NCBI GenBank assembly: GCA_012513225.1
Contig: JAAZCQ010000047.1
Coordinates: 1 to 37,133 of the forward strand
Direction: 5' to 3'
DNA from: Erysipelotrichaceae bacterium
Lineage (GTDB): Bacteria > Bacillota_I > Bacilli_A > Erysipelotrichales > Erysipelotrichaceae
Length of the DNA: 37,133 nucleotides
Shown one piece after another: positions 7,990-17,215 of this stretch. Below the pieces are notes generated by a model. That model was not told where the DNA came from, did not search any database, and was given only the letters and a program-made list of their open reading frames with translations. The translations under genes and the position numbers were made by a program. The first letter of the stretch is position 1, and the number at the start of each line of letters is the position of its first letter.

Positions 7990-9027
7990 ATGAAAATAGA
8001 AAAAATTTATTTAGATTATATAAAAAGATGTTATAGTGCTAGCCACATGTTTATTGATGAAAAGTTATACGTGTTTTTAGCAAGTGAAGATCCTGAAAGT
8101 GTTTGCTACAGTTATACAGGAGAAGACTTTAATGAAAGAGAAACAGTTTGGGATGATAGAGGTGGATGTATGTCCATTATTCCTTTTGAAAATAGAAAAG
8201 GTGAATTTCTAGCTGTTAATGAATTTTATCTTAAAGTAACTCCTTCATTATCAAAAATAGTTTGGGGTAAAAAAACAGAAGATGGGTGGGAAATAAAAGA
8301 TTTATTTTCTTTACCATACCTTCATAGATTTGATATTTATAGTGTAGATGAAGTTGACTATATAATTTGTGCAACTATTGCAAGAAACAAACAACATAAA
8401 GAAGACTGGAGTGAACCAGGACAAATTTATGTAGGAGTTTTAGATAAAGACTTAAGTAAGCCTGTTGAATTAAAACAAATTGTTGATGGATGTTTTAGAA
8501 ATCATGGCTACTATAGAAGTTACCATAATGGAAGTATTTGTGGATACTTTACAAGTGATCAAGGAATAATTAGAGTTACTCCACCAAAAACTGAAAATGA
8601 AGATTGGAAGATTGAAAAAATCCTTGATGGCGAAATAGGAGAAATTGCAGTTATTGATTTAGATAATGATGGTAATGATGAACTTATTACAATTGAGCCT
8701 TTCCATGGTAATTCTATAAAAATCTATAAGTTAAAAGATGGAAAGTATGAATGTGATTTTGTATACGAAAATGAAATTGATTTTGCTCATACTTTAATTG
8801 CTAGAAATGTTTGTGGTATTCCAAGTTTTATTGCAGGTATTAGAAGAGTTGATGCTGAGTTAATAATTATTCAATATATTGATGGTGAATATGTTGTTAC
8901 AACAGTTGATAAAGGATTTGGTCCTGCAAATGTTGATCTAGTTAATTTAAAAGATTATGATTTATTAATTTCTGCAAATCATACAGGTAATGAAGCGGCA
9001 GTATATAAGATAACAAGTGAGGAATAA
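7990..9027 (+). CDS. Predicted cytoplasmic beta-propeller (FG-GAP/VCBS-like) protein of the ascorbate operon
   Basis: 345-aa protein without signal peptide or membrane segment. It is built of repeated beta-rich segments. One has a clear calcium-binding FG-GAP/VCBS-type loop, [19 protein letters not shown], near residues 222-240. Other blades look degenerate, such as [22 protein letters not shown] at the C-terminus. It begins with AAGAGGT before the ATG and ends 2 bases before ulaF, so it is cotranscribed with the ascorbate genes. No catalytic motif is recognised. It might be a sensor, an isomerase or lactone-handling protein, or a scaffold. The function is unknown and I assign none. Confidence 0.75.
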   Translation: MKIEKIYLDYIKRCYSASHMFIDEKLYVFLASEDPESVCYSYTGEDFNERETVWDDRGGCMSIIPFENRKGEFLAVNEFYLKVTPSLSKIVWGKKTEDGWEIKDLFSLPYLHRFDIYSVDEVDYIICATIARNKQHKEDWSEPGQIYVGVLDKDLSKPVELKQIVDGCFRNHGYYRSYHNGSICGYFTSDQGIIRVTPPKTENEDWKIEKILDGEIGEIAVIDLDNDGNDELITIEPFHGNSIKIYKLKDGKYECDFVYENEIDFAHTLIARNVCGIPSFIAGIRRVDAELIIIQYIDGEYVVTTVDKGFGPANVDLVNLKDYDLLISANHTGNEAAVYKITSEE

Positions 9028-9029
9028 TT

Positions 9030-9722
9030 ATGTTAGAAAAATTAAAAGAAGATGTTTTTAAAGCGAATTTATTATTACCTAAATTTGGATTAATTACTTT
9101 TACTTGGGGTAATGTATCAGGAATAGATAGAGAAAAAAATTTAATTATTATCAAACCAAGTGGTGTTGAATATGACACTATGAGTGTTGATGATATGGTA
9201 GTTTGTGATTTAGATGGTAATGTTGTGGAAGGCCACTACAAACCTTCTAGTGATCTAATGACACACATTGAATTTTATAAAAACTTTAAAGATATTGGAG
9301 GAGTAGTACATACACACTCTAGAAATGCTACTTCTTGGGCTCAATCTGGAAAAGATATTCCTGCACTGGGTACCACTCATGCAGATTATTTTTATGGATC
9401 TATTCCTTGTACTAGAAAAATGAGTGTTGAAGAAATAAAAAGTGATTATGAATTAAATACAGGTAAAGTAATTGTTGAAACTTTTAATGTAAGAAAAATA
9501 GATGCTAATCAAATGCCTGGTGTTTTAGTACATAGTCATGGTCCATTTACATGGGGTAAAACTCCTTATGAAGCTGTTCATAATTCAGTTGTATTAGAAG
9601 AATTATCAAGTATGGCTACATATACAAGGCTAATCAATAATGAAATAGATTCTATGCAAGATGAATTGTTAGATAAGCATTTCTTAAGAAAACATGGTCC
9701 AGGAGCTTATTATGGACAATAA
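9030..9722 (+). CDS. ulaF: L-ribulose-5-phosphate 4-epimerase
   Basis: 230-aa class II aldolase-fold epimerase (AraD/UlaF/SgbE). It converts L-ribulose 5-phosphate to D-xylulose 5-phosphate, the last step of ascorbate breakdown. Phosphate and zinc site motifs are visible: TWGNVSG near residue 26, KPSGVEYD near 44, [11 protein letters not shown] near 75, zinc-binding HTHS near 97 and [10 protein letters not shown] near 170. Length fits. AraD and UlaF cannot be told apart by sequence alone; the ascorbate operon decides. Its end overlaps the ulaE start by 11 bases. Confidence 0.93.
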   Translation: MLEKLKEDVFKANLLLPKFGLITFTWGNVSGIDREKNLIIIKPSGVEYDTMSVDDMVVCDLDGNVVEGHYKPSSDLMTHIEFYKNFKDIGGVVHTHSRNATSWAQSGKDIPALGTTHADYFYGSIPCTRKMSVEEIKSDYELNTGKVIVETFNVRKIDANQMPGVLVHSHGPFTWGKTPYEAVHNSVVLEELSSMATYTRLINNEIDSMQDELLDKHFLRKHGPGAYYGQ

Positions 9723-10572
9723 AAAATATTTGTTAGGCATGTATGAAAAATCCATGCCTAATGATTTATCGATTAAAGAAAAACTTGAGACAGTAAAACT
9801 TGCAGGTTTTGATTGGTTAGAACTTAGTGTAGATGAAACTGATGAGAAACTAAAAAGATTAGATTGGTCTAATGAAGAAATTGAAAGTATTAATAAAGCT
9901 ATAAATGAAACAGGTGTAAAAATTAGAACAATGTGTTTAAGTGGTCATAGAAAATATCCACTAGGATCTTTAGATAAAGAAACTGAAAAAAGAAGTCTAG
10001 AAATAATGCGAAAAGCTGTAGAATTAGCAGATAAGTTAAATATAACTATAATTCAGCTTGCTGGGTATGATGTTTATTATGAAGATGGTAGTGAAGAAAC
10101 AAAAGCTAAGTTTATTGAAAACTTAAAAAAAGCTACTATTATGGCAAGTGAAAAAGGAGTTTTATTAGGCTTTGAAACTATGGAAACACCTTTTATGGAT
10201 ACTGTTAAAAAAGCTATGTATTATGTAGATATTGTTAATAGTCCATATTTAAATATTTATCCAGATATTGGAAATCTTACAAATGCATCTCTTTTATATA
10301 ATGAAAGTACTATTGATGATATAAATAAAGGCAAAGGACATATTGTTGCGGCTCATTTAAAAGAAACTATTCCTAATCACTATAGAGAAATAATTTTTGG
10401 AACTGGACATACGGATTTTATAAAAAATATTTCTTGTTTAAAAGATATGGGTGTAAGATTATTCACTGGTGAATTTTGGTATGTTGGTCAAGAAAATTGG
10501 CTAGAAGTTTGTAAGGAAGCTTCAAGTTTTTTAAGAGAAAAACTTGATTATGTATTTAATGAGTCAAATTAA
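9712..10572 (+). CDS. ulaE: L-xylulose-5-phosphate 3-epimerase (L-ribulose-5-phosphate 3-epimerase)
   Basis: 286-aa TIM-barrel sugar-phosphate epimerase. It interconverts L-xylulose 5-phosphate and L-ribulose 5-phosphate between UlaD and UlaF in the pathway. The start at 9712 gives [16 protein letters not shown], which lines up with the E. coli UlaE start, and AGGAG at 9701-9705 is at proper spacing inside the end of ulaF. An upstream in-frame ATG at 9694 is less likely. Family features are [16 protein letters not shown] near residue 38, [13 protein letters not shown] near 78, [12 protein letters not shown] near 155 and the acidic ligand region YPDIGNLTN. It overlaps the following gene. Confidence 0.93.
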   Translation: MDNKKYLLGMYEKSMPNDLSIKEKLETVKLAGFDWLELSVDETDEKLKRLDWSNEEIESINKAINETGVKIRTMCLSGHRKYPLGSLDKETEKRSLEIMRKAVELADKLNITIIQLAGYDVYYEDGSEETKAKFIENLKKATIMASEKGVLLGFETMETPFMDTVKKAMYYVDIVNSPYLNIYPDIGNLTNASLLYNESTIDDINKGKGHIVAAHLKETIPNHYREIIFGTGHTDFIKNISCLKDMGVRLFTGEFWYVGQENWLEVCKEASSFLREKLDYVFNESN

Positions 10573-11350
10573 ATTAATAGTTTCTGATTTAGATGGTACA
10601 TTATTAAATGATAAAAAAGAAATGGACTCAAATATTAAAGAATTAATTAAATTACTTAGATTACAAGGAATATACTTTACTATTGCAACAGGAAGAAATT
10701 TTAATTTAACAAAAGGAATAATAAAAGAATTGGATATAAGCTTACCTTATATTTGTAATAATGGTGGAAGTTTTTATCAAAAAGATAAATGTATAAAAAT
10801 TAATCAAATAGAAAAAGAATATATAAAAAATATTATTGTTTGTTTAAAAAAATACAATATTCCTTTTATTGTATATGGTTTAAATAGTATATATACAAAT
10901 AATCTAAGTGAAAAATTAGAATATTTTGTTAATAATATTAAAGAAATTAGAAGAACTAATATCTTAGAAGAAATATGTGATGAAAAAATTATAAAAATTA
11001 CAGTTGATTCTCTAGATTTTGATAATTTTGAATTGATAGTTAATGATGTAAAAAAGATTACTAGTAGTATTAATTTTAATAAATCAGAAAATAGTTTATA
11101 TACTATTACTGATGCAAACGCAACAAAAGGAAAAGGATTAATATATATTTGTAATCTTTTAAATATAAACTTAAATAGTGTTATGTCTATAGGTGATAAT
11201 TATAATGATTATTCTTTGCTAGATAATTCAAAAGTTAAAGTTTGTATGAAAGATAGTCAAGAAGAACTAAAAAATATTTCAGATTTAATTATTGGCTCTA
11301 ATAATGAAAATGGAGTTAGCCAATTTCTAAAACAATACTTTGATATTTAA
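10559..11350 (+). CDS. HAD-superfamily Cof-type sugar phosphatase
   Basis: 263-aa Cof/YidA-type HAD hydrolase. The nucleophile motif SDLDGTLL has Asp10 and Asp12 in the protein beginning [13 protein letters not shown] gives motif II, and SIGDNYNDYSLLD near the C-terminus is motif IV. The cap domain is of the C2 type by size. The start overlaps the ulaE stop: ATG at 10559, with alternative in-frame ATG at 10550 and TTG at 10544; none has a good ribosome site, so coupling to ulaE is likely. It sits inside an ascorbate operon, so a sugar-phosphate substrate is plausible, but these enzymes are promiscuous and no substrate is assigned. Confidence 0.88.
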   Translation: MSQIKLIVSDLDGTLLNDKKEMDSNIKELIKLLRLQGIYFTIATGRNFNLTKGIIKELDISLPYICNNGGSFYQKDKCIKINQIEKEYIKNIIVCLKKYNIPFIVYGLNSIYTNNLSEKLEYFVNNIKEIRRTNILEEICDEKIIKITVDSLDFDNFELIVNDVKKITSSINFNKSENSLYTITDANATKGKGLIYICNLLNINLNSVMSIGDNYNDYSLLDNSKVKVCMKDSQEELKNISDLIIGSNNENGVSQFLKQYFDI

Positions 11351-11376
11351 AATCAATTGTATTAAAAAAGTCTTAC

Positions 11377-11382
11377 TATAAT
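11377..11382 (+). promoter_or_regulatory. Possible internal -10 box before the transketolase genes
   Basis: A perfect TATAAT lies in the 66-base gap between the HAD gene and the transketolase genes. The best -35 match, TTGTAT at 11357-11362, is only 14 bases upstream, so an internal promoter is possible but weakly supported. Confidence 0.3.
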
Positions 11383-11416
11383 GGTATATTATATATACGT
11401 GAAAAAGGAGGTATTT

Positions 11417-12223
11417 ATGGAAGAATTAAAAGGGCATATAAAAAATATTCGTAAAAATATTTTGAAAATGGTTGCAAATGCCAACTCAGGTCATCCAGGA
11501 GGATCCTTAAGTGCAGCAGATATTTTAGGAGTTTTATTTTTTGAGGTAATGGATATCAATAAAGATAATGCTGGTGGTGTAGATAGGGATAGATTTGTTT
11601 TATCAAAAGGACATGCGACACCAGTTCTATATGCAACACTTTATGAAAAAGGTATATTTACTGGAGATTTAATGACATTTAGAAAAATGAATTCTAAACT
11701 TCAAGGGCATCCGAATAGGAATTATGTTGATGGAGTTGATATGAGCACTGGATCTTTAGGTCAAGGCATTAGTGCTTCAGTAGGTATGGCTCTTGCAAAT
11801 AAGCTATCAAAAAACGATCATAGAATTTATACTCTTTTAGGTGATGGTGAAACAGAGGAAGGTCAAGTTTGGGAAGCTGCAATGGCTGCAGGACATTATA
11901 AACTTGATAATTTATGTGTAGTGCTTGATTTTAATGGCTTACAAATTGATGGTGACATTACTAAGGTTATGAATCCATTACCATTAGATAAGAAGTTTGA
12001 AGCGTTTAATTGGAATGTTATTAAAATTGATGGTCATGATTTAGATCAAATAAGAGAAGCTTTTAAAGAAGCAAAAGAATTAAAAGGAAAACCTACTTTA
12101 ATACTTGCAAAAACTGTTAAAGGTAAGGGTGTTTCATTTATGGAAAATAATTATGCTTGGCATGGTGTTGCACCAAATCAAGAACAACTTGAACAAGCAT
12201 TAAAAGAAGTGGAGGCAATGTAA
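11417..12223 (+). CDS. Transketolase, N-terminal (thiamine diphosphate-binding) subunit
   Basis: 268-aa N-terminal half of a split transketolase. It transfers two-carbon ketol units and would take the xylulose 5-phosphate made by UlaF into the non-oxidative pentose phosphate pathway. Family features are NSGHPGGSLSAADI near residue 26, LSKGHA near 60, STGSLGQGISASVGMAL near 112, and the diphosphate/magnesium motif LLGDGETEEGQ near 141. I chose the ATG at 11417 because GAAAAAGGAGGT is at correct spacing; an in-frame start at 11381 would include the ribosome site. The last A of its TAA stop is the first base of the C-terminal subunit's ATG. Confidence 0.93.
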   Translation: MEELKGHIKNIRKNILKMVANANSGHPGGSLSAADILGVLFFEVMDINKDNAGGVDRDRFVLSKGHATPVLYATLYEKGIFTGDLMTFRKMNSKLQGHPNRNYVDGVDMSTGSLGQGISASVGMALANKLSKNDHRIYTLLGDGETEEGQVWEAAMAAGHYKLDNLCVVLDFNGLQIDGDITKVMNPLPLDKKFEAFNWNVIKIDGHDLDQIREAFKEAKELKGKPTLILAKTVKGKGVSFMENNYAWHGVAPNQEQLEQALKEVEAM

Positions 12224-13152
12224 TGGGTAAGGCAACTAGAGAAGCTTATGGAGAAGAATTAGCTAAGCTAATAGTAGAAAATGAAAAAATAGTAGTTTTA
12301 GATGCAGACTTAACTAAGTCTACAAAAACTGCAGATGCTCAAAAAGCTTGCCCTGAAAGACATTTCAATATGGGTATAGCTGAAGCTAATATGATGAGTG
12401 CTGCAGCTGGTTTTGCTACTAGTGGATACACAGTTTTTGCTTCAACTTTTGCAATGTTTGCAACTGGTCGTGCTTGGGAACAAGTTAGAAACTCTATCGC
12501 ATATCCTCATTTAAATGTAAAAGTTTGTGGAACTCATGCTGGTATAGCAGTTGGAGAAGATGGTGTTAGCCATCAAGCAATTGAAGACATTGGTGTTATG
12601 AGAGTCATTCCAGGAATGGAAGTATATTCTCCTTGTGATGCTGCAGAAACAAAAGCTGTAATTAAATATGTTTCAACAACAAAGAATCCTTGTTATGTAA
12701 GGCTTGGTAGAGCTGCAGTTGACGATGTTTATAATGAAGATGAAGTATTTGATTTTAGTAAGATTAAAGTAGTAAGAAAAGGTGAAAAAGTTGCGATTTT
12801 TGCTACTGGATTAATGGTTCAACAAAGTTTAAAGGCTGCAAAAGCTTTAGAAGAAGAAGAAATCAATATTACAGTAGTAGATGTATGTAGCATTAAACCT
12901 TTAGATGAAGAAGGTGTATTAGAAATATTAAAAACACATGATCATATTATTACTGCTGAAGAACATAATATTATTAATGGATTAGGATCAGCAATATCTG
13001 ATGTTAGTGTTAAATCTTGTCCAAAAATAATTACAAAAATTGGTATAAAAGATAGATTTGCTGAAAGTGGACCATTTGAAGAATTACTTGTTAAATATAA
13101 TTTAGATGATCAGGAAATTATTAGAGTAGTTAAAGAAATACTAAAAGCATAG
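12223..13152 (+). CDS. Transketolase, C-terminal subunit
   Basis: 309-aa partner of the preceding subunit, carrying the pyrimidine-binding and C-terminal transketolase domains. Visible features are MGIAEANMMSAAAGFA near residue 50 with the catalytic glutamate, THAGIAVGEDGVSHQAIED near 105, YSPCDAAETKAV and YVRLGRAAV. The second domain (VAIFATGLMVQQSLKAAKAL) is normal. The one-base stop/start overlap ensures equal output of the two halves. Such split transketolases are common next to sugar-utilisation genes in Gram-positive bacteria. A strong terminator ends the operon. Confidence 0.93.
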   Translation: MGKATREAYGEELAKLIVENEKIVVLDADLTKSTKTADAQKACPERHFNMGIAEANMMSAAAGFATSGYTVFASTFAMFATGRAWEQVRNSIAYPHLNVKVCGTHAGIAVGEDGVSHQAIEDIGVMRVIPGMEVYSPCDAAETKAVIKYVSTTKNPCYVRLGRAAVDDVYNEDEVFDFSKIKVVRKGEKVAIFATGLMVQQSLKAAKALEEEEINITVVDVCSIKPLDEEGVLEILKTHDHIITAEEHNIINGLGSAISDVSVKSCPKIITKIGIKDRFAESGPFEELLVKYNLDDQEIIRVVKEILKA

Positions 13153-13178
13153 GAAATCATCCTATGCTTTACTTTTTT
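13144..13178 (+). terminator. Intrinsic terminator of the ula/transketolase operon
   Basis: AAAGCATAGGA at 13144-13154 pairs perfectly with TCCTATGCTTT at 13160-13170 around a 5-base loop; a T-run at 13173-13178 follows. The stop codon of the transketolase gene is inside the left arm. Confidence 0.9.
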
Positions 13179-13247
13179 ATTAAAATAAGTAAACTATTAA
13201 ACTTTATTACATATAAATGTTAGAATTATTTCAAAGGAAGTAAATAA

Positions 13248-14171
13248 ATGGAAGTATTATCAATAAATAATGATTTATATATTTTAAATGAAAAAGAATT
13301 TGTACCAAAAAATATATTTGAAAATGGACAAGCATTTAGGTGGGAAAAGATTAATGATGGCTACATGGTTGTTGCAGATAAATATGTTGTATATATAGAA
13401 GAATTAAATAAAGAACAATTACAAAATCTTGGTAATTATGATAATGGAATACTTATACAAAATGGTGGAACATTGGATGATTATGAAAGATTTTGGAAAA
13501 CATATTTTAATATGGATAGAGACTATTTTTTATTAAGAAATGAATTTATGAGTTATGATAAATACTTGAAAGAAGCTTGTGAATTTGGAGTAGGATTAAG
13601 AGTATTAAAACAAGATTTATTTGAAATGATAATTTCTTTTATCATTTCTGCAAATAATCAAATTCCAAAGATAAAAAAATCTATTAATGCAATAAGTGAA
13701 TTAGCTGGTGATAAGATTTATAGTATTAATAATAATAGCTATTATAAGTTTCCAACAATAGAGCAATTATCTAAAGTTACTGTTGAAGATTTGAAAAAAT
13801 ATGCAAGAGTAGGTTATAGGGCTGAATATATTGTAAATAGTGTTAAAATGATTGTAGATGAAGAAGTATCTTTAGAAAAAATTAAAAGCTTACCTTATGA
13901 AGAAGCTCATAAAGAATTATGTAAACTACAAGGAGTTGGTCCTAAAGTTGCTGATTGCATATTATTATTTGGTGATTCTAGAGATGAAGCTTTCCCTGTA
14001 GATACTTGGGTTATTAAGGTTATGAATGAATATTATCTTGATAATGAAAAGAACATGAAAAAAATAAAAGAAGCTGGTGCTAAATTATTTAAAGATAAAG
14101 CTGGTTTAGCACAACAATATTTGTTCTTTTATGCAAGAGAAAATAAAGTTGGAGTAAAAAAGAAAGGATAG
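13248..14171 (+). CDS. 8-oxoguanine DNA glycosylase (OGG1 type)
   Basis: 307-aa bifunctional base-excision repair enzyme resembling eukaryotic OGG1 and clostridial Ogg. It has an N-terminal OGG domain (FENGQAFRWEK near residue 25) and a helix-hairpin-helix GPD domain. The hairpin is LQGVGPKVADC, with catalytic lysine Lys233, and the catalytic aspartate is Asp252 in FPVDTWV. Their 19-residue spacing equals that of Lys249 and Asp268 in human OGG1. LISF-type helix LFEMIISFIISANNQI near 125 is also typical. The start ATG follows AAAGGAAG. It lies 3 bases before rpiB, so the two are probably cotranscribed without an obvious functional link. Confidence 0.93.
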   Translation: MEVLSINNDLYILNEKEFVPKNIFENGQAFRWEKINDGYMVVADKYVVYIEELNKEQLQNLGNYDNGILIQNGGTLDDYERFWKTYFNMDRDYFLLRNEFMSYDKYLKEACEFGVGLRVLKQDLFEMIISFIISANNQIPKIKKSINAISELAGDKIYSINNNSYYKFPTIEQLSKVTVEDLKKYARVGYRAEYIVNSVKMIVDEEVSLEKIKSLPYEEAHKELCKLQGVGPKVADCILLFGDSRDEAFPVDTWVIKVMNEYYLDNEKNMKKIKEAGAKLFKDKAGLAQQYLFFYARENKVGVKKKG

Positions 14172-14174
14172 AAT

Positions 14175-14621
14175 ATGAGAATAGGAATTGGAAATGATCA
14201 TGCAGCAATTGAATTAAAGAAAGAAATTTTAAATTATTTAAGTGAAAAAGGTTATGAAGTAATTAATTTTGGGATTAATGAAGGTGAAACTGTGGACTAT
14301 CCTAATATTGGTGAAGAGGTTGGAAACGCTGTAGCAAATAACATTGTTGATTATGGTGTATTAATTTGTGGAACTGGCGTGGGGATATCACTTGCAGCTA
14401 ATAAGGTAAATGGGGTAAGGGCTTGTGTATGTAGTGAGCCTACTACTGCATCTTTAGCAAAAAGACATAATAATGCGAATATAATTGCTTTTGGGGCTAG
14501 AATAGTTGGTGTTGAAGTCGCAAAAGATATTGTAGATAGCTTCTTAAATGCTTCTTTTGAAGGTGGAAGACACTTAAGAAGAGTTAATTTATTTAAGGAT
14601 ATTGAGGAAAGACAAAAATAA
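14175..14621 (+). CDS. rpiB: Ribose-5-phosphate isomerase B
   Basis: 148-aa RpiB/LacAB-family isomerase that interconverts ribose 5-phosphate and ribulose 5-phosphate. The start MRIGIGNDHAAIELK, the catalytic cysteine Cys65 in VLICGTGVGIS, NGVRAC and the RHNNANIIAFGAR histidine motif are all present. Length is normal. Its pentose-phosphate role fits the nearby transketolase and ascorbate genes, though a separate operon carries it. The allose-specific relative AlsB cannot be excluded from sequence, but there are no allose genes here. The stop codon lies in the left arm of a shared terminator. Confidence 0.93.
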   Translation: MRIGIGNDHAAIELKKEILNYLSEKGYEVINFGINEGETVDYPNIGEEVGNAVANNIVDYGVLICGTGVGISLAANKVNGVRACVCSEPTTASLAKRHNNANIIAFGARIVGVEVAKDIVDSFLNASFEGGRHLRRVNLFKDIEERQK

Positions 14622-14650
14622 GATAGGGCAATTTGCTCTATCTTATTTTT
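14620..14650. terminator. Bidirectional terminator between rpiB and the lipoprotein gene
   Basis: AAGATAGGGC at 14620-14629 pairs with GCTCTATCTT at 14635-14644 (one G-U pair) around a 5-base loop, then ATTTTT. Both convergent stop codons fall inside the structure. Confidence 0.85.
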
Positions 14651-16304
14651 CATCTATTAAATGTTTAAATGTATTAACTTGTTCAATTATTTCATTTGTT
14701 TTAATATTTTTGCTATTTGATATTTCTACTAATAAATTATAAAGAAGTTCTAATTCAGCTTTATCTAATATATTACTTAGATATTTAAATTTATTTACAT
14801 AATTTAAACCAATTTCTAACATTTCATATCTAATACTTGTATAAGGAGAGTCTTCTCCTGGATATATTAAAAATGTATCTCCAGATTCATATAAATTATT
14901 ATCAGTATTTAATAATGAATTTTCATTAAAGGCATCCAGAGCCCATCTAACAAAGCCATTAGTATCAAAAGAAAGTGCATATAGCATTGTCCATGTTGAT
15001 TCATAAGGATTACTAAATGTAAATGAGTTAGGATATTGATCTGTACATGTATACATACTAGTTGATAAATTATTATTAATTCTATTTGATATAAATGGTT
15101 TAATGTCTTTTAAGTTTTTTTGGATTACACTTTCACCTATGGAGATATCATGAATTTGATTTGTAATAGCTATTTCTTTGGGAAGATAATTAAAGTAGCT
15201 AGATATTTTTAATATTTTGCCGTCTTTATTCGGATATTGATTTATTAGATTAATAGTACTTTCAATATATTCAAAGGCTCTTTCATCAATCGCAATATAA
15301 GTAATATCAAATATATCTAATTCATCTAAATGTGCTATAAAAGAGCTTAAAAACATTCCGTAAATATAATTATAGTCTTCACTACCAGGTTCTAGTATTA
15401 ATGCTTGATCTTTATCTAAAGCTATATCAAAATATCCCAATCTATTATTTATAGGTAGTATAGAAAATGCTTTAATTTTATTAAATGAATTAGTATTTAA
15501 ACTAAGATCAATCCACTTATCAAAATGGGTGTAGTCATAGTACCAAGTATTATCAGGATTTTTATACCATTTAATCATAGAAGGGTAAGCATCAGCTGTT
15601 TGATGTCCCCAGGGTTCATCAACTATAGATACAGTAAGGCTATCTCCACCTGTTTTTGTATATAGGTCTAATGTTTTTTCTAAATATTCATTATGTTCTT
15701 TTGAAAAAGGTTCATTATAATCATAATATTTATATGATGAATATGGATATTGCCATAACTCATACGTAAAGGATTCTTTAGTTAAAGTATAATCTTTTAC
15801 AGTAATATTTATAGGCAGACTAATTTCTTCTTTATTTTTTGTTATATGTATATGTCCACTATAATTTCCTGGTATTGTGTTTTCTGGTATAAATATTTTT
15901 AAAAATGCAATTGAATTTTCTTTTACAATTATTTCATTTTTATTTGTAATAATATCTAAATATTTATCTTTTTTATCATTATTATTTGTGGCTTCAACTT
16001 CTTTCATAAAACCGATAAATATATTATTAGAATCTATAGTATATTCTTCATTTGTTAGATTTGATGCCTGTATATTAATATTATCATTTTTACTTGAGTC
16101 TACTTTTATTAATGAAGTAACACTATCATTTTTCCAAACCACTTCATCTAAGCTATCTTTTCCATTATTAAAATTTGTAGTACCAGTTTCATAAAATAAT
16201 GCTAAAGTATCAGATTCAATCTTTTCCTCTATTACATCATTATTAGTACTACAACCCATAATTAATAATAATAATGTTAATATCATCTTTTTAAAAAAAG
16301 TCAT
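14643..16304 (-). CDS. Surface lipoprotein with GH123/DUF4091-like glycosidase domain
   Basis: About 553-aa predicted lipoprotein. With the start at 16304 it begins MTFFKKM, then a hydrophobic run, then lipobox LIMGC with the lipidated Cys18. The longer frame from 16319 would translate the ribosome site GGAGA, so I prefer 16304. The N-terminal 170 residues look beta-sandwich-like (LKIFIPENTIPGNYSGHIHI). The rest resembles DUF4091/GH123: an acidic pair in YIAIDERAFEY near residue 340, TNGFVRWALDAFNE and GDTFLIYPGEDSPYTSIRYE near the C-terminus. GH123 includes N-acetylgalactosaminidases; a host or cell-wall glycan substrate is possible but unproven. Confidence 0.78.
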   Translation of the reverse strand: MTFFKKMILTLLLLIMGCSTNNDVIEEKIESDTLALFYETGTTNFNNGKDSLDEVVWKNDSVTSLIKVDSSKNDNINIQASNLTNEEYTIDSNNIFIGFMKEVEATNNNDKKDKYLDIITNKNEIIVKENSIAFLKIFIPENTIPGNYSGHIHITKNKEEISLPINITVKDYTLTKESFTYELWQYPYSSYKYYDYNEPFSKEHNEYLEKTLDLYTKTGGDSLTVSIVDEPWGHQTADAYPSMIKWYKNPDNTWYYDYTHFDKWIDLSLNTNSFNKIKAFSILPINNRLGYFDIALDKDQALILEPGSEDYNYIYGMFLSSFIAHLDELDIFDITYIAIDERAFEYIESTINLINQYPNKDGKILKISSYFNYLPKEIAITNQIHDISIGESVIQKNLKDIKPFISNRINNNLSTSMYTCTDQYPNSFTFSNPYESTWTMLYALSFDTNGFVRWALDAFNENSLLNTDNNLYESGDTFLIYPGEDSPYTSIRYEMLEIGLNYVNKFKYLSNILDKAELELLYNLLVEISNSKNIKTNEIIEQVNTFKHLIDEK

Positions 16305-16402
16305 TAGATAAGTCTCCATTTTTATATTTATTACTACAATTATAAGAAAATGTTACCTAGTTTATTCCGTAATAAGTGTACACTATCTATATTGATAAAA
16401 AA

Positions 16403-16431
16403 TTGACATAGTAATAAAATTATGCTATTTC
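16403..16431 (+). promoter_or_regulatory. Promoter of the accessory gene block
   Basis: A perfect TTGACA at 16403-16408 is followed after 17 bases by TGC-TATTTC at 16426-16431, a poor -10 with an extended TG. The 185-base gap 16305-16489 holds no gene. It also has the palindrome AGTGTACACT at 16375-16384 and facing ATCTATAT/ATATAGAT arms (near 16385 and 16433) that bracket the promoter and could be an operator (inference). Confidence 0.55.
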
Positions 16432-16489
16432 ATATAGATATAAAGGTATGTATATTTTATTTTAAAAGTTATTACTTAAGGGGGTAAAA

Positions 16490-17215
16490 ATGGCTTTTGA
16501 TGTTTTGATTTGTCCAAATTGTCATGGACATTTACAGGCTAATATCAGTAAAGGCATTGCGATATGCCCTAATTGTAACACACAAATAAATATGGTAGAA
16601 AGAATTTGTGTTGATGGAATTCCTGGAGTTGAAACATTTTTAAATAATGGTGAGATTTCTATCAAGAATGGGAAATATGAAGAAGCGAATCAAGCATATA
16701 AAAATGCCTTGAAATTAGATCCTAATAACGGTGAAGCATATTATGGTAGATATTTGTGTGAAATGAAATTTGCTGAGTATTATAATTTTAGAGATGATTA
16801 TGGAAATACAGGCCAATTAGTAGAAGCAGAAATAAAAAGTAAACTTTTACGTGATTATTTAATGCCGGCAATGGAGAATTCTCTTGAGCCAGTAAAAAGT
16901 GATTTACAAGTTTTAGTAACTGATGAGATAGTAATAATTAATAGCTTAATTGATAGTCATAAAACTCAAAATAAAAGTGGATGTTACATTGCTACTGCAA
17001 TATATGGGTCATATTATGCAAAGGAAGTAATTATACTTAGAAGGTTTAGAGATACTACTTTGAATGGTAATGGTTTAGGAAGAATTTTTGTTAAAATATA
17101 TTATAAGGTAAGTCCACAATTCGTAAAATATTTATCTAAAAATGAAATGCTCACAAACTTTGTTAGAAAAAAATTAGATATGTTAGTATGCTATATTGAT
17201 AGAAAGGTAAATTAG
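16490..17215 (+). CDS. Zinc-ribbon, TPR and CFI-box-CTERM protein
   Basis: 241-aa first gene of the accessory block, of unknown function. Domains in order: a zinc ribbon at about residues 8-31 with two CPNC pairs, a tetratricopeptide-like repeat at about 50-85 (GKYEEANQAYKNALKLDPNN), a helical linker, and from about 163 a CFI-box C-terminal domain. That last part reads SGCYIATAIYGSY, then EVIILRRFRD, LGRIFVKIYYKVSP, matching the family pattern CFIATAxYGS. The cysteine may be lipidated or otherwise modified, but that is not established. Ribosome site AAGGGGG precedes the ATG. Its TAG stop shares a base with the GTG of yidD, so the two are coupled. Confidence 0.85.
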   Translation: MAFDVLICPNCHGHLQANISKGIAICPNCNTQINMVERICVDGIPGVETFLNNGEISIKNGKYEEANQAYKNALKLDPNNGEAYYGRYLCEMKFAEYYNFRDDYGNTGQLVEAEIKSKLLRDYLMPAMENSLEPVKSDLQVLVTDEIVIINSLIDSHKTQNKSGCYIATAIYGSYYAKEVIILRRFRDTTLNGNGLGRIFVKIYYKVSPQFVKYLSKNEMLTNFVRKKLDMLVCYIDRKVN

